Shown one piece after another: positions 24,245 to 33,212 of a stretch of 43,250 bases of DNA. The position numbers and the translations under genes are program-made. The DNA lies in NCBI GenBank assembly GCA_012798135.1, contig JAAZNU010000001.1:1-43250 (forward strand), read 5' to 3'. This stretch comes from Veillonellaceae bacterium. Its GTDB lineage: Bacteria; Bacillota_C; Negativicutes; UBA1444. Below the pieces are notes generated by a model. That model made no database searches. It was not told where the DNA came from and saw nothing but the letters and a program-made list of their open reading frames with translations. Position 1 is the stretch's first letter, and every line of letters begins with the position of its first letter.

Positions 24245-25357
24245 ATGGAAATCAAGAAAATTGTGTTGCGTAAAATGAAAATGGAATTCAAGGTTCCGTT
24301 TGAAGTCAGTTTCGCCCGAATGACCGACAAACATTTCATCGCCGTGGAGGTTCATTCGCGGGATCATGTCGGCTACGGCGACTGCTCGGCTTTCGAGCAT
24401 CCCTACTATAACGAGGAGACCACGACGACTGCCTGGCACATCATGCAGGATTTTCTGATCCCTTTGCTGTTCAAACAGGAAGGAATCGCCCGGCCGGAAG
24501 AAGTCCACAGTCTGTTCGCCCATATCCGGCGAAACAACATGGCGAAAGCGGCACTCGACTGCGCAATCTGGGACCTGTACGCGAAAGAGCAGGGCATTTC
24601 GGTGGCCAAGGCGCTTGGTGGCACGAAGGACAAGATTGAGACCGGGGTCAGCATCGGCATTCAGGGCAGCCCCGACGATCTGGTGCGGGTCGTGGCCAAA
24701 CACCGGGAGGAAGGTTATCGCCGGGTCAAGGTCAAGATCAAACCGGGCAAGGATATCGAATACCTGCGGGCAATCCGCCGGGAGTTCGGCGACGTCATGC
24801 TGATGGCCGACGCCAATTCCGCATATACATTGAAGGATATCGACCTGTTCAAGGCGATGGATGACTTGGACCTGATCATGATCGAGCAGCCGCTGTCGAA
24901 CGACGATATCGTCGACCACGCCAAACTGCAGGCCGTCCTGAAAACCCGAATCTGCCTGGACGAAAGCATTCATTCCGTTGACGACGCCCGCCATGCGATC
25001 GAGCTGGGCAGCGCCCGGACGATCAATATCAAGGTGGCCCGGGTCGGCGGCCTGACGGCGGCCCGCAACATCCACAACCTGTGCCAGGAACACGGGATTC
25101 CGGTCTGGTGCGGCGGCATGCTCGATACCGGCATCGCCCGCGCCCACAACATTGCCGTATCATCCCTGCCGAACTATAAGTTCCCCGGCGACGTGCCGGC
25201 TTCGGACCGTTACTGGAAGGTCGACCTGACGACGCCGGCGGTGGTCATCGACAAGGAAGCGATGATCCGGGTGCCGGAAACGCCGGGGATCGGTTTCGAG
25301 CCCATTCCGGAGCTGCTGGAGAAATACACCTACGAGAAGAAAGAGTTCCTGCGTTAA
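24245..25357 (+). CDS. N-acylamino-acid racemase / o-succinylbenzoate synthase family (copy 1)
   Basis: A 370-residue enolase-superfamily enzyme. The catalytic set falls at Lys162 and Lys164 (RVKVKIKPG), Asp189 (LMADANSAYT), Glu214 (IMIEQPL), Asp239 (ICLDES) and Lys263 (INIKVARVGG), nearly the same numbers as the Amycolatopsis racemase. The GGMLDTGIARAHN segment is the usual NSAR/OSBS loop. No menaquinone genes are near, so racemisation of an N-acyl (for example N-succinyl) amino acid is more likely than menaquinone synthesis. ATG 24245 follows a GGGGGG site; the frame extends to 24188. Together with M20 hydrolases it could turn N-acyl-D-amino acids into free L-amino acids. A succinyltransferase gene is not present in the window. 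Confidence 0.88.
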   Translation: MEIKKIVLRKMKMEFKVPFEVSFARMTDKHFIAVEVHSRDHVGYGDCSAFEHPYYNEETTTTAWHIMQDFLIPLLFKQEGIARPEEVHSLFAHIRRNNMAKAALDCAIWDLYAKEQGISVAKALGGTKDKIETGVSIGIQGSPDDLVRVVAKHREEGYRRVKVKIKPGKDIEYLRAIRREFGDVMLMADANSAYTLKDIDLFKAMDDLDLIMIEQPLSNDDIVDHAKLQAVLKTRICLDESIHSVDDARHAIELGSARTINIKVARVGGLTAARNIHNLCQEHGIPVWCGGMLDTGIARAHNIAVSSLPNYKFPGDVPASDRYWKVDLTTPAVVIDKEAMIRVPETPGIGFEPIPELLEKYTYEKKEFLR

Positions 25358-25395
25358 GCCTTGCCGGATACAATCAAGAGGAGGCGCCGTATTTC

Positions 25396-26508
25396 ATGAT
25401 CATCGACCGGATCGATATACTGCATCTGAAAAATCCGTTCCTGCATCCGTTTGAAACCAGCTTCACCCGTTTCGTCGAACGGGATGTGCTCATCATCAAG
25501 GTGTTTTCGGAAGGCCTGGTCGGCTACGGCGAGTGCAAGGCCTTTTACGGGCCGCTGTACAACCCTGAGGACAACGGCACCTGCTTCCACATCATCAAAA
25601 ACATCATCGCGCCGGTGATCCTGCACCAGGAAATTCGGGACCCAGCCGATTACATGAAAAAGATATCCTTCATCCGCGGCAACCGTCTGGCCATTGCCGC
25701 CGTGGAGAACGCGCTGTGGGAGATCCACGCGCAGCGGGAAGGAAAATCGCTGAAAACCCTGCTCGGCGGGACGCAGAATGAAGTCAAGGTGGGTGTCAGC
25801 CTCGGCATCGAACCGACGGTGACGGCGTTGCTGGGAAAAATCGAAAAATATCTGGCAGAAGGCTATCACCGGACCAAGATCAAGATCAAGCCGGGCTGGG
25901 ACATCGAAGTGCTTCGGGAGATCCGCCGCCACTACCCGGATATCACGCTGACCGTGGACGCCAATTCGGACTACACTTTGGCTGACATTGACCTGTTCCG
26001 GGCCATGGACGAGTTCAACCTCCAGTACATCGAACAGCCGCTGGCCGAGGACGACATCATCGACCACGCCGTGTTGCAGAAGGCGATCAAGACGCCGATC
26101 TGCCTCGACGAAAGCATTGTTTCCTATGATATGGCGCGCCACGCCATCGAACTGGGCAGCTGTAAGGTCATCAACATCAAATCCAGCCGCTGCGGCGGTC
26201 TGTGCGAATCCGTCCGGATCCACGACCTCTGCATGCAGCACAATATTCCGATCTGGGTTGGCGGCATGACCGAAACCGGCATCGGTCGCGTGCAGAATAT
26301 CTCGTTCGCCAGCCTGCCCAATTTCACGCAGCTCGCTCATGACATCGCCGCCAGCAACCGTTATTTCAAAGACGACATCACCATTCCGCACGTGAATATC
26401 ACCGAACGCTGCACGCTGATCGTGCCCGACGAGACCAACGGCGTGAAGTACGAAGTCGATGAACAAGCGATGGAGCGGATGCTGGTCGGCCGGGAAGTCA
26501 TCAAATAA
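25396..26508 (+). CDS. N-acylamino-acid racemase / o-succinylbenzoate synthase family (copy 2)
   Basis: A 370-residue paralogue of the gene before it, with the same length and order: KxK at 161-163 (RTKIKIKPGWD), Asp188 (TVDANSDYT), Glu213 (QYIEQPL), Asp238 (ICLDES), Lys262 (INIKSSRCGG) and GGMTETGIGRVQN. All catalytic residues are kept, so both copies should be active. Differences in the specificity loops (the N-terminal 20s loop and the segment around residues 130-140) suggest different acyl or side-chain preferences (inference). It lies 38 bp after copy 1 with AGAGGAGG upstream and closes this operon before a hairpin. Confidence 0.87.
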   Translation: MIIDRIDILHLKNPFLHPFETSFTRFVERDVLIIKVFSEGLVGYGECKAFYGPLYNPEDNGTCFHIIKNIIAPVILHQEIRDPADYMKKISFIRGNRLAIAAVENALWEIHAQREGKSLKTLLGGTQNEVKVGVSLGIEPTVTALLGKIEKYLAEGYHRTKIKIKPGWDIEVLREIRRHYPDITLTVDANSDYTLADIDLFRAMDEFNLQYIEQPLAEDDIIDHAVLQKAIKTPICLDESIVSYDMARHAIELGSCKVINIKSSRCGGLCESVRIHDLCMQHNIPIWVGGMTETGIGRVQNISFASLPNFTQLAHDIAASNRYFKDDITIPHVNITERCTLIVPDETNGVKYEVDEQAMERMLVGREVIK

Positions 26509-26532
26509 GCTATCTCGAATTTTGTGCATAAA

Positions 26533-26579
26533 TTCCCCGCTAGCCGGCAGGCGGCGGGGAAAAGTGCCGATTTTATTTT
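26533..26579 (+). terminator. Probable terminator after the racemase pair
   Basis: TTCCCCGC (26533-26540) pairs with GCGGGGAA (26554-26561) around a 13-nt loop. A TTTTATTTT run follows about 9 nt later, at 26571. It separates the racemase operon from the next one. Confidence 0.5.
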
Positions 26580-26593
26580 CGAAAATCGAAAAT
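26574..26593 (+). promoter_or_regulatory. Candidate operator shared with the glycyl radical enzyme gene
   Basis: TATTTTCGAAAATCGAAAAT. The first 13 bases contain the perfect palindrome ATTTTCGAAAAT, and CGAAAAT is then repeated in tandem. The same 20 bases occur at 37925-37944. It lies 61 bp before the M20 gene at 26654. The GntR protein at 37208 is the likely binder. Confidence 0.7.
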
Positions 26594-26653
26594 AGTGCAG
26601 AGCCGACGTGGCGGCGGGATCCCAAATTATGTTGAAGCGAAAGGATGGATTCC

Positions 26654-27832
26654 ATGAACCGGACCGAGCAAAAACAGCGAGCCTTTCAATTTATCGACAG
26701 CCACCGGGACGAAATGGTGGCGCTTTGGCAGGAAGTAGTTAACCTGGAGAGCGGCCCGCACGAAAAAGCCGGCATCGACGCCGTGGCCGGGCGGTTTCGG
26801 CAGGTGTTGGCGAAAGCCGGCGCGGCGACCCGCACCGTTGACTTCGATCAGGCGGGCAACATGTTGATCGCCGAATTGGGTGAACCAGCCGCCAAACCAG
26901 GCATCCTCTTTCTGGGTCACATGGATACGGCCATCGCCGCCGGCGCTATCGCCCGGCAGCCCTTTACTATCCGGGACGGCAAAGCGTACGGTCCCGGCGT
27001 CCTCGACATGAAGGGGGGCATCGTGGCGTTCCTGTACGCGATCCAAGCCTTGCAGGCGGCCGGCTACAACGCGCGGCCGATCAAGGTAGTGCTGGCCGGC
27101 GACGAAGAAGTGCTGCACGCCCGGTCCAATGCGCCGGAGGTATTCATGGCCGAGGCCAGGGGCTGCGCGGCGGCATTCAATACGGAAACCGGGTTTGTCG
27201 ACAATGGGATTGTGGTCGGACGTAAAGGCGTGGCCCGGTTTATGCTGGAAGTCCACGGCGTGGCGGCGCATGCGGGCAACGATCCGGAAAACGGCCGGAG
27301 TGCGATCCTGGAAATGGCGTACAAGATCATCGCTGTCCAGAACCTGACCGATAAGGATAAGGGAATCAGTTTTAACGTCGGGGTCATGCAGGGCGGTAAG
27401 ACGTCCACGGCCGTGCCCGACTACGCAAAAATCGATATCGATGTTCGTTACAAGGACCCGGACGATCTGGAATGGATTTTGGCGCAACTGCAGCAGGTCG
27501 CGGACAAAACCCAGGTCGACGGCACACGCTCCCAGGTCACCTACATGGAAGGAATCAAGCCGATGAAAACGACGGACGCGGTGTTGCAACTGTTTGAATT
27601 GGTGCGGAAAACTTCCGTGGAAAACGGCTTCGGCGAACCCTATGCCAAAGTTGTCGGCGGCGCCTCCGATTCCGCTTATTCGATCATCGCCGGCGTGCCG
27701 ACTGTCTGCTCGATGGGCGTCAAGGGCGGCCGCAACCATAGCCCGGAAGAATTCGCCCTGGTCGACAGCCTGTTCGAGCGGGCCAAACTGCTGGCGGCCT
27801 GTTTGCTGAATCTGGACGCGGAAAATGAATAG
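26654..27832 (+). CDS. M20 family metallohydrolase, carboxypeptidase G2-like
   Basis: A 392-residue di-zinc hydrolase with all expected residues: His89/Asp91 (LGHMDTA), Asp118 ([10 protein letters not shown]), Glu151/Glu152 (AGDEEVLHA), and a C-terminal His in RNHSPEE. VAAHAGNDPENGRSA opens the dimerisation domain. It is close to the M20 protein at 21610 in every motif, so one probably arose from the other. The second ATG (26654) is preferred because AAAGGA stands 8 nt before it; the first (26645) overlaps that site. It is the first gene after the 20-bp operator and leads an operon with pyruvate:ferredoxin oxidoreductase, D-aminoacylase and two membrane proteins. Confidence 0.9.
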   Translation: MNRTEQKQRAFQFIDSHRDEMVALWQEVVNLESGPHEKAGIDAVAGRFRQVLAKAGAATRTVDFDQAGNMLIAELGEPAAKPGILFLGHMDTAIAAGAIARQPFTIRDGKAYGPGVLDMKGGIVAFLYAIQALQAAGYNARPIKVVLAGDEEVLHARSNAPEVFMAEARGCAAAFNTETGFVDNGIVVGRKGVARFMLEVHGVAAHAGNDPENGRSAILEMAYKIIAVQNLTDKDKGISFNVGVMQGGKTSTAVPDYAKIDIDVRYKDPDDLEWILAQLQQVADKTQVDGTRSQVTYMEGIKPMKTTDAVLQLFELVRKTSVENGFGEPYAKVVGGASDSAYSIIAGVPTVCSMGVKGGRNHSPEEFALVDSLFERAKLLAACLLNLDAENE

Positions 27833-27868
27833 GTTTTACAGCGGTCACGAGAATTGGAGGTTGAATTG

Positions 27869-30800
27869 ATGAAGAACGGAATCCGAAAAATGAAAACAAT
27901 GGATGGCAATACCGCCGCCGCCCATATTTCCTATGCGTTCACGGATGTTGCCGCAATATTTCCGATCACGCCCTCATCCAACATGGCGGAGCATGTGGAC
28001 GAATGGGCGGCGCAAGGACGCAAGAACCTTTTCGGCCAGACGGTGCAGGTGGTGGAGATGCAGTCGGAAGGCGGCGCCGCCGGCGCGGTACATGGTTCGC
28101 TCCAGGCGGGTGCGCTGACGACAACCTATACCGCCTCGCAGGGGCTGTTGCTGATGATCCCCAACATGTACAAGATTGCCGGTGAGCTGTTGCCGGGCGT
28201 ATTTCATGTCAGCGCCCGGGTGGTGGGCGCCAACGCCATCAGCATTTTTGGCGACCATTCCGATGTAATGGCGACGCGGCAGACCGGGTTTGCACTGCTT
28301 GCCGAAAGCAGCGTGCAACAGGTGATGGATTTGGCGGCGGTGGCTCATTTGTCGGCCATCAAAGGGCGAGTGCCGTTTCTGAACTTTTTTGACGGATTTC
28401 GGACTTCTCACGAAGTGCAGAAGATCGAAGTACTGGAATATGAGGAACTGGCTGCCCTGCTGGACACTGACGCCGTGGACGGGTTCCGTCGCCGCGCTTT
28501 GAATCCGGATCACCCGGCGTTGCGGGGAACGGTCCAGAATCCGGACATCCATTTCCAGCAAAGGGAAGTTGCCAACCGTTACTGGCAGGAGTTGCCGGCG
28601 ATCGTGGAAGGTTATATGGCGGAAGTATCCAGATTAACCGGCCGGAACTATTCTCTGTTCAACTACCATGGCGCACCGGACGCCGACCGCTTGATTGTCG
28701 CTATGGGGTCGATGTGTGAGACGATTGAGGAAGTAGTGGACTATCTGAATGCTCATGGCGAGAAGGTCGGCGTGCTCACTGTCCATCTGTTTCGGCCCTT
28801 TTCCGTCGCCCATTTCCTGCAAGGAATCCCCGCGACGATCAAGAAAATCGCTGTTTTGGACCGGACCAAAGAGCTTGGCGCCCAGGCGGAGCCGCTCTAT
28901 ATGGATGTGAAAACCGCATTTTACGGTCAGGCTGCCCAACCGATTATCGTCGGCGGCCGTTGTGGCGTCGGTGGCAAAGACATCATTCCTGCCCATATTC
29001 GGACGGTCTTCGACAACTTGGCCCAGGACCGGCCACAGGACCATTTCACCGTGGGAATCGTGGATGACGTCAATCATTCCTCACTGCCGCTGGGGCAGGA
29101 CATCGACGTCACACCGACCGGCACCAAAGCGTGCAAATTCTGGGGACTCGGTTCCGACGGCACTGTCGGCGCCAATAAGAGTGCGATCAAGATTATCGGC
29201 GACAAGACGGATATGTACGCCCAGGCTTATTTTGCCTATGATTCCAAAAAATCCGGCGGCATTACGGTGTCGCACCTGCGGTTTGGCAATCAGCCGATCA
29301 AGGCCCCATATCTCATCAACAAGGCGGATTTCATTTCCTGCTCGCAGCAATCCTATGTCGACAAATACGACCTGTTGGCAGGATTGAAGCCGGGGGGAAC
29401 CTTTTTGCTCAATACGAACTGGTCCGCCGCGGAACTGGACGAAAAACTGCCGGGCATGCTGAAACGATACATCGCGGACAACAACATCCAATTCTATACC
29501 ATCAACGCGGTGCGCATCGCGCAGGACCTGGGTCTGGGTGGTCGGTTCAACATCCTGATGCAGGCAGCTTTCTTCAAGCTGGCGCAGATCATTCCCATCG
29601 AGAAGGCAGAACAATATTTGCGGGACTCCGTGACCGCGACTTACGGGCACAAGGGCAACAAAATCGTCGAAATGAACAACGAGGCAATTACTCAAGGGTT
29701 GCAAGCGATCGTGCGGGTGGAGGCGTCGACGTCATGGCGGCAGGCAAAGGACAGTGCGGCCGATCAAGCAAAATTCGCGTGTGCCTGCAGCAGCGAAGAC
29801 CAAGCGAAAGTTCCTGCGTTCATCGATCAGGTTTTGCGACCGATGAATCGTCAGGAAGGGGACAGCTTGCCGGTCAGCGCCTTTATCAAGCAAGAAGACG
29901 GCACCTATCCTTTGGGAACTTCAGCCTATGAAAAACGCGGAATCGCCATCAATGTTCCGGAATGGCAGATGGGCCAATGCATCCAATGCAACCAGTGTTC
30001 GTTCGTTTGCCCGCATGCCTGTATCCGGCCGGTTTTAGCCACGGCTGCGGAAGTGTCCGCCGCTCCGGCCGGCTTTGAAACCAAACCGGCGGTCGGTGCT
30101 AAAGACCTGCAGTTCCGGCTGGCCATCTCCATCAACGATTGCACCGGTTGCGGTAATTGCGTGGAAGTTTGCCCGGCCAAAGAGAAAGCCCTGGTCATGA
30201 AACCGCTGGACACTCAACAGGGACAAGACACGTTGTGGAATTTTGCCCTTGGTCTGAAACCAAAGCAAAATCCGTTTAATCCGCTGACGGTCAAGGGCAG
30301 TCAATTTGAGCAACCGTTGCTGGAATTTTCCGGCGCTTGCGCCGGCTGCCTGGAAACCGGTTACGCCAAGCTGGTAACCCAGCTATTCGGCGATCGGCTG
30401 ATGGTGGCCAACGCCACTGGCTGCTCATCGGTTTGGGCCGGCAGTACGCCGTCCATTCCCTACACTACGAATCAGCTGGGTCATGGCCCGGCCTGGGGCA
30501 ACTCGCTGTTTGAGGACAACGCCGAATATGGGTTGGGGATGATGCTCGGCGTGAAGCAATTACGGAAACAGCTGGCCCAAAAAATCACGCAAGCGATGGC
30601 AATGAATTTGGGCGAGGAGTTCCGGCAGGCGGCCGAGGATTGGCTGAACCATCTGGAGCAAGGAAACGGCGCCCGAAACCGTGCGGAACGGCTGATCGCC
30701 GCATTGGAGCCGCTGCAGGGAAAAGCGCCGCTGCTGGCGGAGATCTACCAAAACCGCGATTTCCTCGCCAAACGTTCCCACTGGTTGTTTGGCGGCGACG

Positions 30801-31426
30801 GCTGGGCCTATGACATTGGCTTTGGTGGATTGGACCATGTGCTGGCAGCCGGGGAAGACATTAACGTACTGGTTTTTGACACCGAAGTTTATTCCAACAC
30901 GGGCGGGCAGTCTTCGAAAGCAACACCGACCGCCGCCATCGCCAAATTCGCCGCCAGCGGCAAGAAGACCAAGAAGAAAGACTTGGGCATGATCGCTATG
31001 AGCTACGGATATGTCTATGTCGCGCAAATCGCCATGGGCGCGGACAAGGCCCAGACGCTGAAAGCCCTTGCCGAAGCGGAAGCCTATCCGGGACCGTCGC
31101 TGGTGATTGCCTATTCGCCATGCATCAACCACGGCTTGAAAGCCGGGATGGGCTGCAGCCAGGCCGAAGCAAAACGGGCGGTGGAATGCGGCTACTGGGC
31201 GCTCTACCGCTATAACCCCGAACTGAAAGAACGGGGAACCAATCCCTTCAGTTTGGATTCCAAAGAACCAACGGCGAATTTCCGCGACTTTTTGATGGGC
31301 GAAGTCCGATTTGCCTCACTGCAGAAGCAATTTCCGGACCTGGCGGAGGAGTTGTACGCCAAGACCGAGCGGGATGCAACGGAAAGACTGCAGAATTATC
31401 GGCGGCTTGCGGAAGCGAAAGCCTAG
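27869..31426 (+). CDS. nifJ: Pyruvate:ferredoxin oxidoreductase, single-chain
   Basis: It converts pyruvate and CoA to acetyl-CoA, CO2 and reduced ferredoxin. The 1185-residue chain is full length, with domains in order: pyrimidine-binding domain (TMDGNTAAAHISYAFTDVAAIFPITPSS, first 30-60 residues), the gamma and EKR regions, a double [4Fe-4S] ferredoxin domain (cysteines from about 704, CIQCNQCSFVCPHAC, and about 758, CTGCGNCVEVCP), and the TPP domain (GDGWAYDIGFGG at about 976-987, with DTEVYSNTGGQ). A further proximal cluster site begins CAGCLETGY. ATG 27869 has GGAGG 8 nt upstream. Its place among M20 and D-aminoacylase genes means the operon's product is probably pyruvate or a related 2-oxoacid; other 2-oxoacids are possible. 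Confidence 0.96.
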   Translation: MKNGIRKMKTMDGNTAAAHISYAFTDVAAIFPITPSSNMAEHVDEWAAQGRKNLFGQTVQVVEMQSEGGAAGAVHGSLQAGALTTTYTASQGLLLMIPNMYKIAGELLPGVFHVSARVVGANAISIFGDHSDVMATRQTGFALLAESSVQQVMDLAAVAHLSAIKGRVPFLNFFDGFRTSHEVQKIEVLEYEELAALLDTDAVDGFRRRALNPDHPALRGTVQNPDIHFQQREVANRYWQELPAIVEGYMAEVSRLTGRNYSLFNYHGAPDADRLIVAMGSMCETIEEVVDYLNAHGEKVGVLTVHLFRPFSVAHFLQGIPATIKKIAVLDRTKELGAQAEPLYMDVKTAFYGQAAQPIIVGGRCGVGGKDIIPAHIRTVFDNLAQDRPQDHFTVGIVDDVNHSSLPLGQDIDVTPTGTKACKFWGLGSDGTVGANKSAIKIIGDKTDMYAQAYFAYDSKKSGGITVSHLRFGNQPIKAPYLINKADFISCSQQSYVDKYDLLAGLKPGGTFLLNTNWSAAELDEKLPGMLKRYIADNNIQFYTINAVRIAQDLGLGGRFNILMQAAFFKLAQIIPIEKAEQYLRDSVTATYGHKGNKIVEMNNEAITQGLQAIVRVEASTSWRQAKDSAADQAKFACACSSEDQAKVPAFIDQVLRPMNRQEGDSLPVSAFIKQEDGTYPLGTSAYEKRGIAINVPEWQMGQCIQCNQCSFVCPHACIRPVLATAAEVSAAPAGFETKPAVGAKDLQFRLAISINDCTGCGNCVEVCPAKEKALVMKPLDTQQGQDTLWNFALGLKPKQNPFNPLTVKGSQFEQPLLEFSGACAGCLETGYAKLVTQLFGDRLMVANATGCSSVWAGSTPSIPYTTNQLGHGPAWGNSLFEDNAEYGLGMMLGVKQLRKQLAQKITQAMAMNLGEEFRQAAEDWLNHLEQGNGARNRAERLIAALEPLQGKAPLLAEIYQNRDFLAKRSHWLFGGDGWAYDIGFGGLDHVLAAGEDINVLVFDTEVYSNTGGQSSKATPTAAIAKFAASGKKTKKKDLGMIAMSYGYVYVAQIAMGADKAQTLKALAEAEAYPGPSLVIAYSPCINHGLKAGMGCSQAEAKRAVECGYWALYRYNPELKERGTNPFSLDSKEPTANFRDFLMGEVRFASLQKQFPDLAEELYAKTERDATERLQNYRRLAEAKA

Positions 31427-31526
31427 GTGAGTATTTCGACACCAATCCGCCGTGCTGGCAACTGAAGCTATCGCGGTGGTGAGAATTTCGATTGATTAAT
31501 GGTTAAGAAGGAGTGTGAAGCGAATC

Positions 31527-33152
31527 GTGTTTGACCTGAAGATCAGCAACGGGCGCATCGTCGACGGCAGCGGCCAGGCCGCATATTCGGCCGATATTGG
31601 CGTAGTCGGCGACCGGATCGCAGCCATCGGCGATCTCCGCGAGTGCGAGAGCGCGCAAACCATCGATGCCGGCGGCCAGGTGGTCGCCCCCGGATTCATC
31701 GACATGCACACGCATTCCGACCTGTCCGTTGTGTACGACCGCAACGCCAACAGCAAGATCCACAGCGGCGTCACCACGGAGGTCATCGGCAACTGCGGCA
31801 TCGGGCCGGCACCGATCCGCGAGGAGAATCGGGGACAACTGATCGATTATCTGGGAACCCGCCTGATCGGTTCGATTCCGGTAAAAATCGAGCTGCCCTG
31901 GACCAGCTTCCGCGAGTATCTGCAATATGTTAAAACCAATCCGCCGGCGCTGAATATTGCGCCGCTGCTGGGGCAGGGCGTGGTCCGGATCGCCGTGATG
32001 GGATTCGCCAAGGGAAATCCCACGGCACAGGAGCTGAAGGAAATGCAGCGCCTCGTCGACACGTCGATGGCCGAAGGCGCTCTCGGTCTCAGCAGCGGGC
32101 TCGTGTATCTGCCGGGCGAGTATTCTTCGACGGAAGAGATTGGCGAGCTGTGCAAGATGATCCGGCCCTACCAGGGGATTTACTGCACGCACATGCGCAC
32201 CGAAAGCGACGGGATCATGGGCGCCATCGACGAGGCGCTGCAGATCGGCGCGGCCGGCGGTGTGCCGGTCCACATCTCGCATCTGAAACTGTTGAGTCAA
32301 AATATGCTGGGCAAGACCGATCTGGTGTTGGAACGGCTGGCGAAGGCCGAGCGCGACGGTATCGAAGTATCGTATGACCTATACCCGTATACGGCGGGCC
32401 TGACTTCGTTGTCCGCCTGCATGCCGCCCTGGATTTTCGAAGGCGGCGTGGAAAAAATGATTCAGCGGCTGGGTGACCCGGCGATCCGAAACCGGTTGCG
32501 GCAGGAAATCGCCGAGGGGTTGCCGGGCTGGCAAAACTTCGTCAAATCGGCCGGCGGCTGGCAGAAGTTCTTTGTGTCGTCGGTGCGCAGCGACGAAAAC
32601 AAAGCGCTGGAAGGAAAATTCATCACGGAAATCGCCGAACTGCAAGGCAAAGATCCCTATGACGCTGCGTTCGACCTGCTGATTGCGGAGAATGGCCGGG
32701 TGCAGATGAACTATTACGCCATGAAGGAAGAGGACGTTATCACGTTTCTGCAACAACCGCAGGCGATGATCGGTTCGGATGCCATGAGTCTGTCGGCGGA
32801 AGGAATTCTGGCCTACGGCAAGCCGCATCCCCGCTCCTTCGGCACGCCGACTCGCCTGTTAGCTCGCTATGTCCGGGAATTGAAGGCACTAACGCTGGAG
32901 GACGCTATCCACAAGCTGACCAGCCGGCCGGCGCGCCGCCTCGGCTTGGGTGGCCGCGGCCTCGTCAAGCCCGGGTACTTTGCGGACATCATTATTTTCG
33001 ATCCGGACCAGGTACAGGACCAGGCGACCTACAGCGACCCCAAACAATATTCGACCGGCATTGACGCCGTGATTGTCAATGGTCGGGTGGCCGTTGCCAA
33101 AGGTTGCCACCAGGGGGTCTATCAAGGCCGGGTGCTCGGTCGGACCGAGTGA
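31527..33152 (+). CDS. N-acyl-D-amino-acid deacylase (D-aminoacylase)
   Basis: It hydrolyses N-acyl-D-amino acids to D-amino acid and fatty or short acid. The roughly 541-residue protein has the amidohydrolase layout: an N-terminal beta-sandwich part (FDLKISNGRIVDGSG), metal motif HTHSD in FIDMHTHSDLS, GNCGIG with the conserved cysteine, CTHMRTES, HISHLK, GSDAMSLS, and a C-terminal strand domain (GYFADIIIFDPDQV). GTG 31527 gives the usual family start; GTG 31515 is 1 nt from the AAGGAG site, while 31527 is 13 nt away, so neither is ideal. It follows PFOR by about 100 bp and precedes DUF5058. With D-serine dehydratase it could give pyruvate from N-acyl-D-serine (inference). Confidence 0.92.
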   Translation: MFDLKISNGRIVDGSGQAAYSADIGVVGDRIAAIGDLRECESAQTIDAGGQVVAPGFIDMHTHSDLSVVYDRNANSKIHSGVTTEVIGNCGIGPAPIREENRGQLIDYLGTRLIGSIPVKIELPWTSFREYLQYVKTNPPALNIAPLLGQGVVRIAVMGFAKGNPTAQELKEMQRLVDTSMAEGALGLSSGLVYLPGEYSSTEEIGELCKMIRPYQGIYCTHMRTESDGIMGAIDEALQIGAAGGVPVHISHLKLLSQNMLGKTDLVLERLAKAERDGIEVSYDLYPYTAGLTSLSACMPPWIFEGGVEKMIQRLGDPAIRNRLRQEIAEGLPGWQNFVKSAGGWQKFFVSSVRSDENKALEGKFITEIAELQGKDPYDAAFDLLIAENGRVQMNYYAMKEEDVITFLQQPQAMIGSDAMSLSAEGILAYGKPHPRSFGTPTRLLARYVRELKALTLEDAIHKLTSRPARRLGLGGRGLVKPGYFADIIIFDPDQVQDQATYSDPKQYSTGIDAVIVNGRVAVAKGCHQGVYQGRVLGRTE

Positions 33153-33212
33153 CACAAGGCCAGGGATGGCTGGATACAATGCTGAATAGCTCAAACGAGA
33201 AGGAGGGTAACC

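Noticed and set aside
23534..25147. 537-codon open frame on the minus strand across dsdA and the first racemase
   Set aside because: It overlaps two well-supported genes in opposite sense, spans their intergenic promoter and shows no family motif. High GC at third positions produces such antisense frames.
24245..26508. menC (o-succinylbenzoate synthase) in menaquinone synthesis
   Set aside because: No menaquinone genes nearby; the neighbours are amino acid enzymes and there are two copies.
25354..26655. 433-codon minus-strand frame over the second racemase
   Set aside because: Antisense shadow of a full-length enzyme with all catalytic residues; it runs through the terminator and the operator.
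26627..27739. 370-codon minus-strand frame over the M20 gene
   Set aside because: Antisense shadow; the M20 frame has every zinc ligand and a good ribosome site.
25365..33180. CCGGATACAA at 25365 and GGATACAA at 33172 and 10796 as extra sites of the first GntR regulator
   Set aside because: Only a half-site is present, one lies between convergent genes, and none has the tandem repeat seen at 6372 and 7181.
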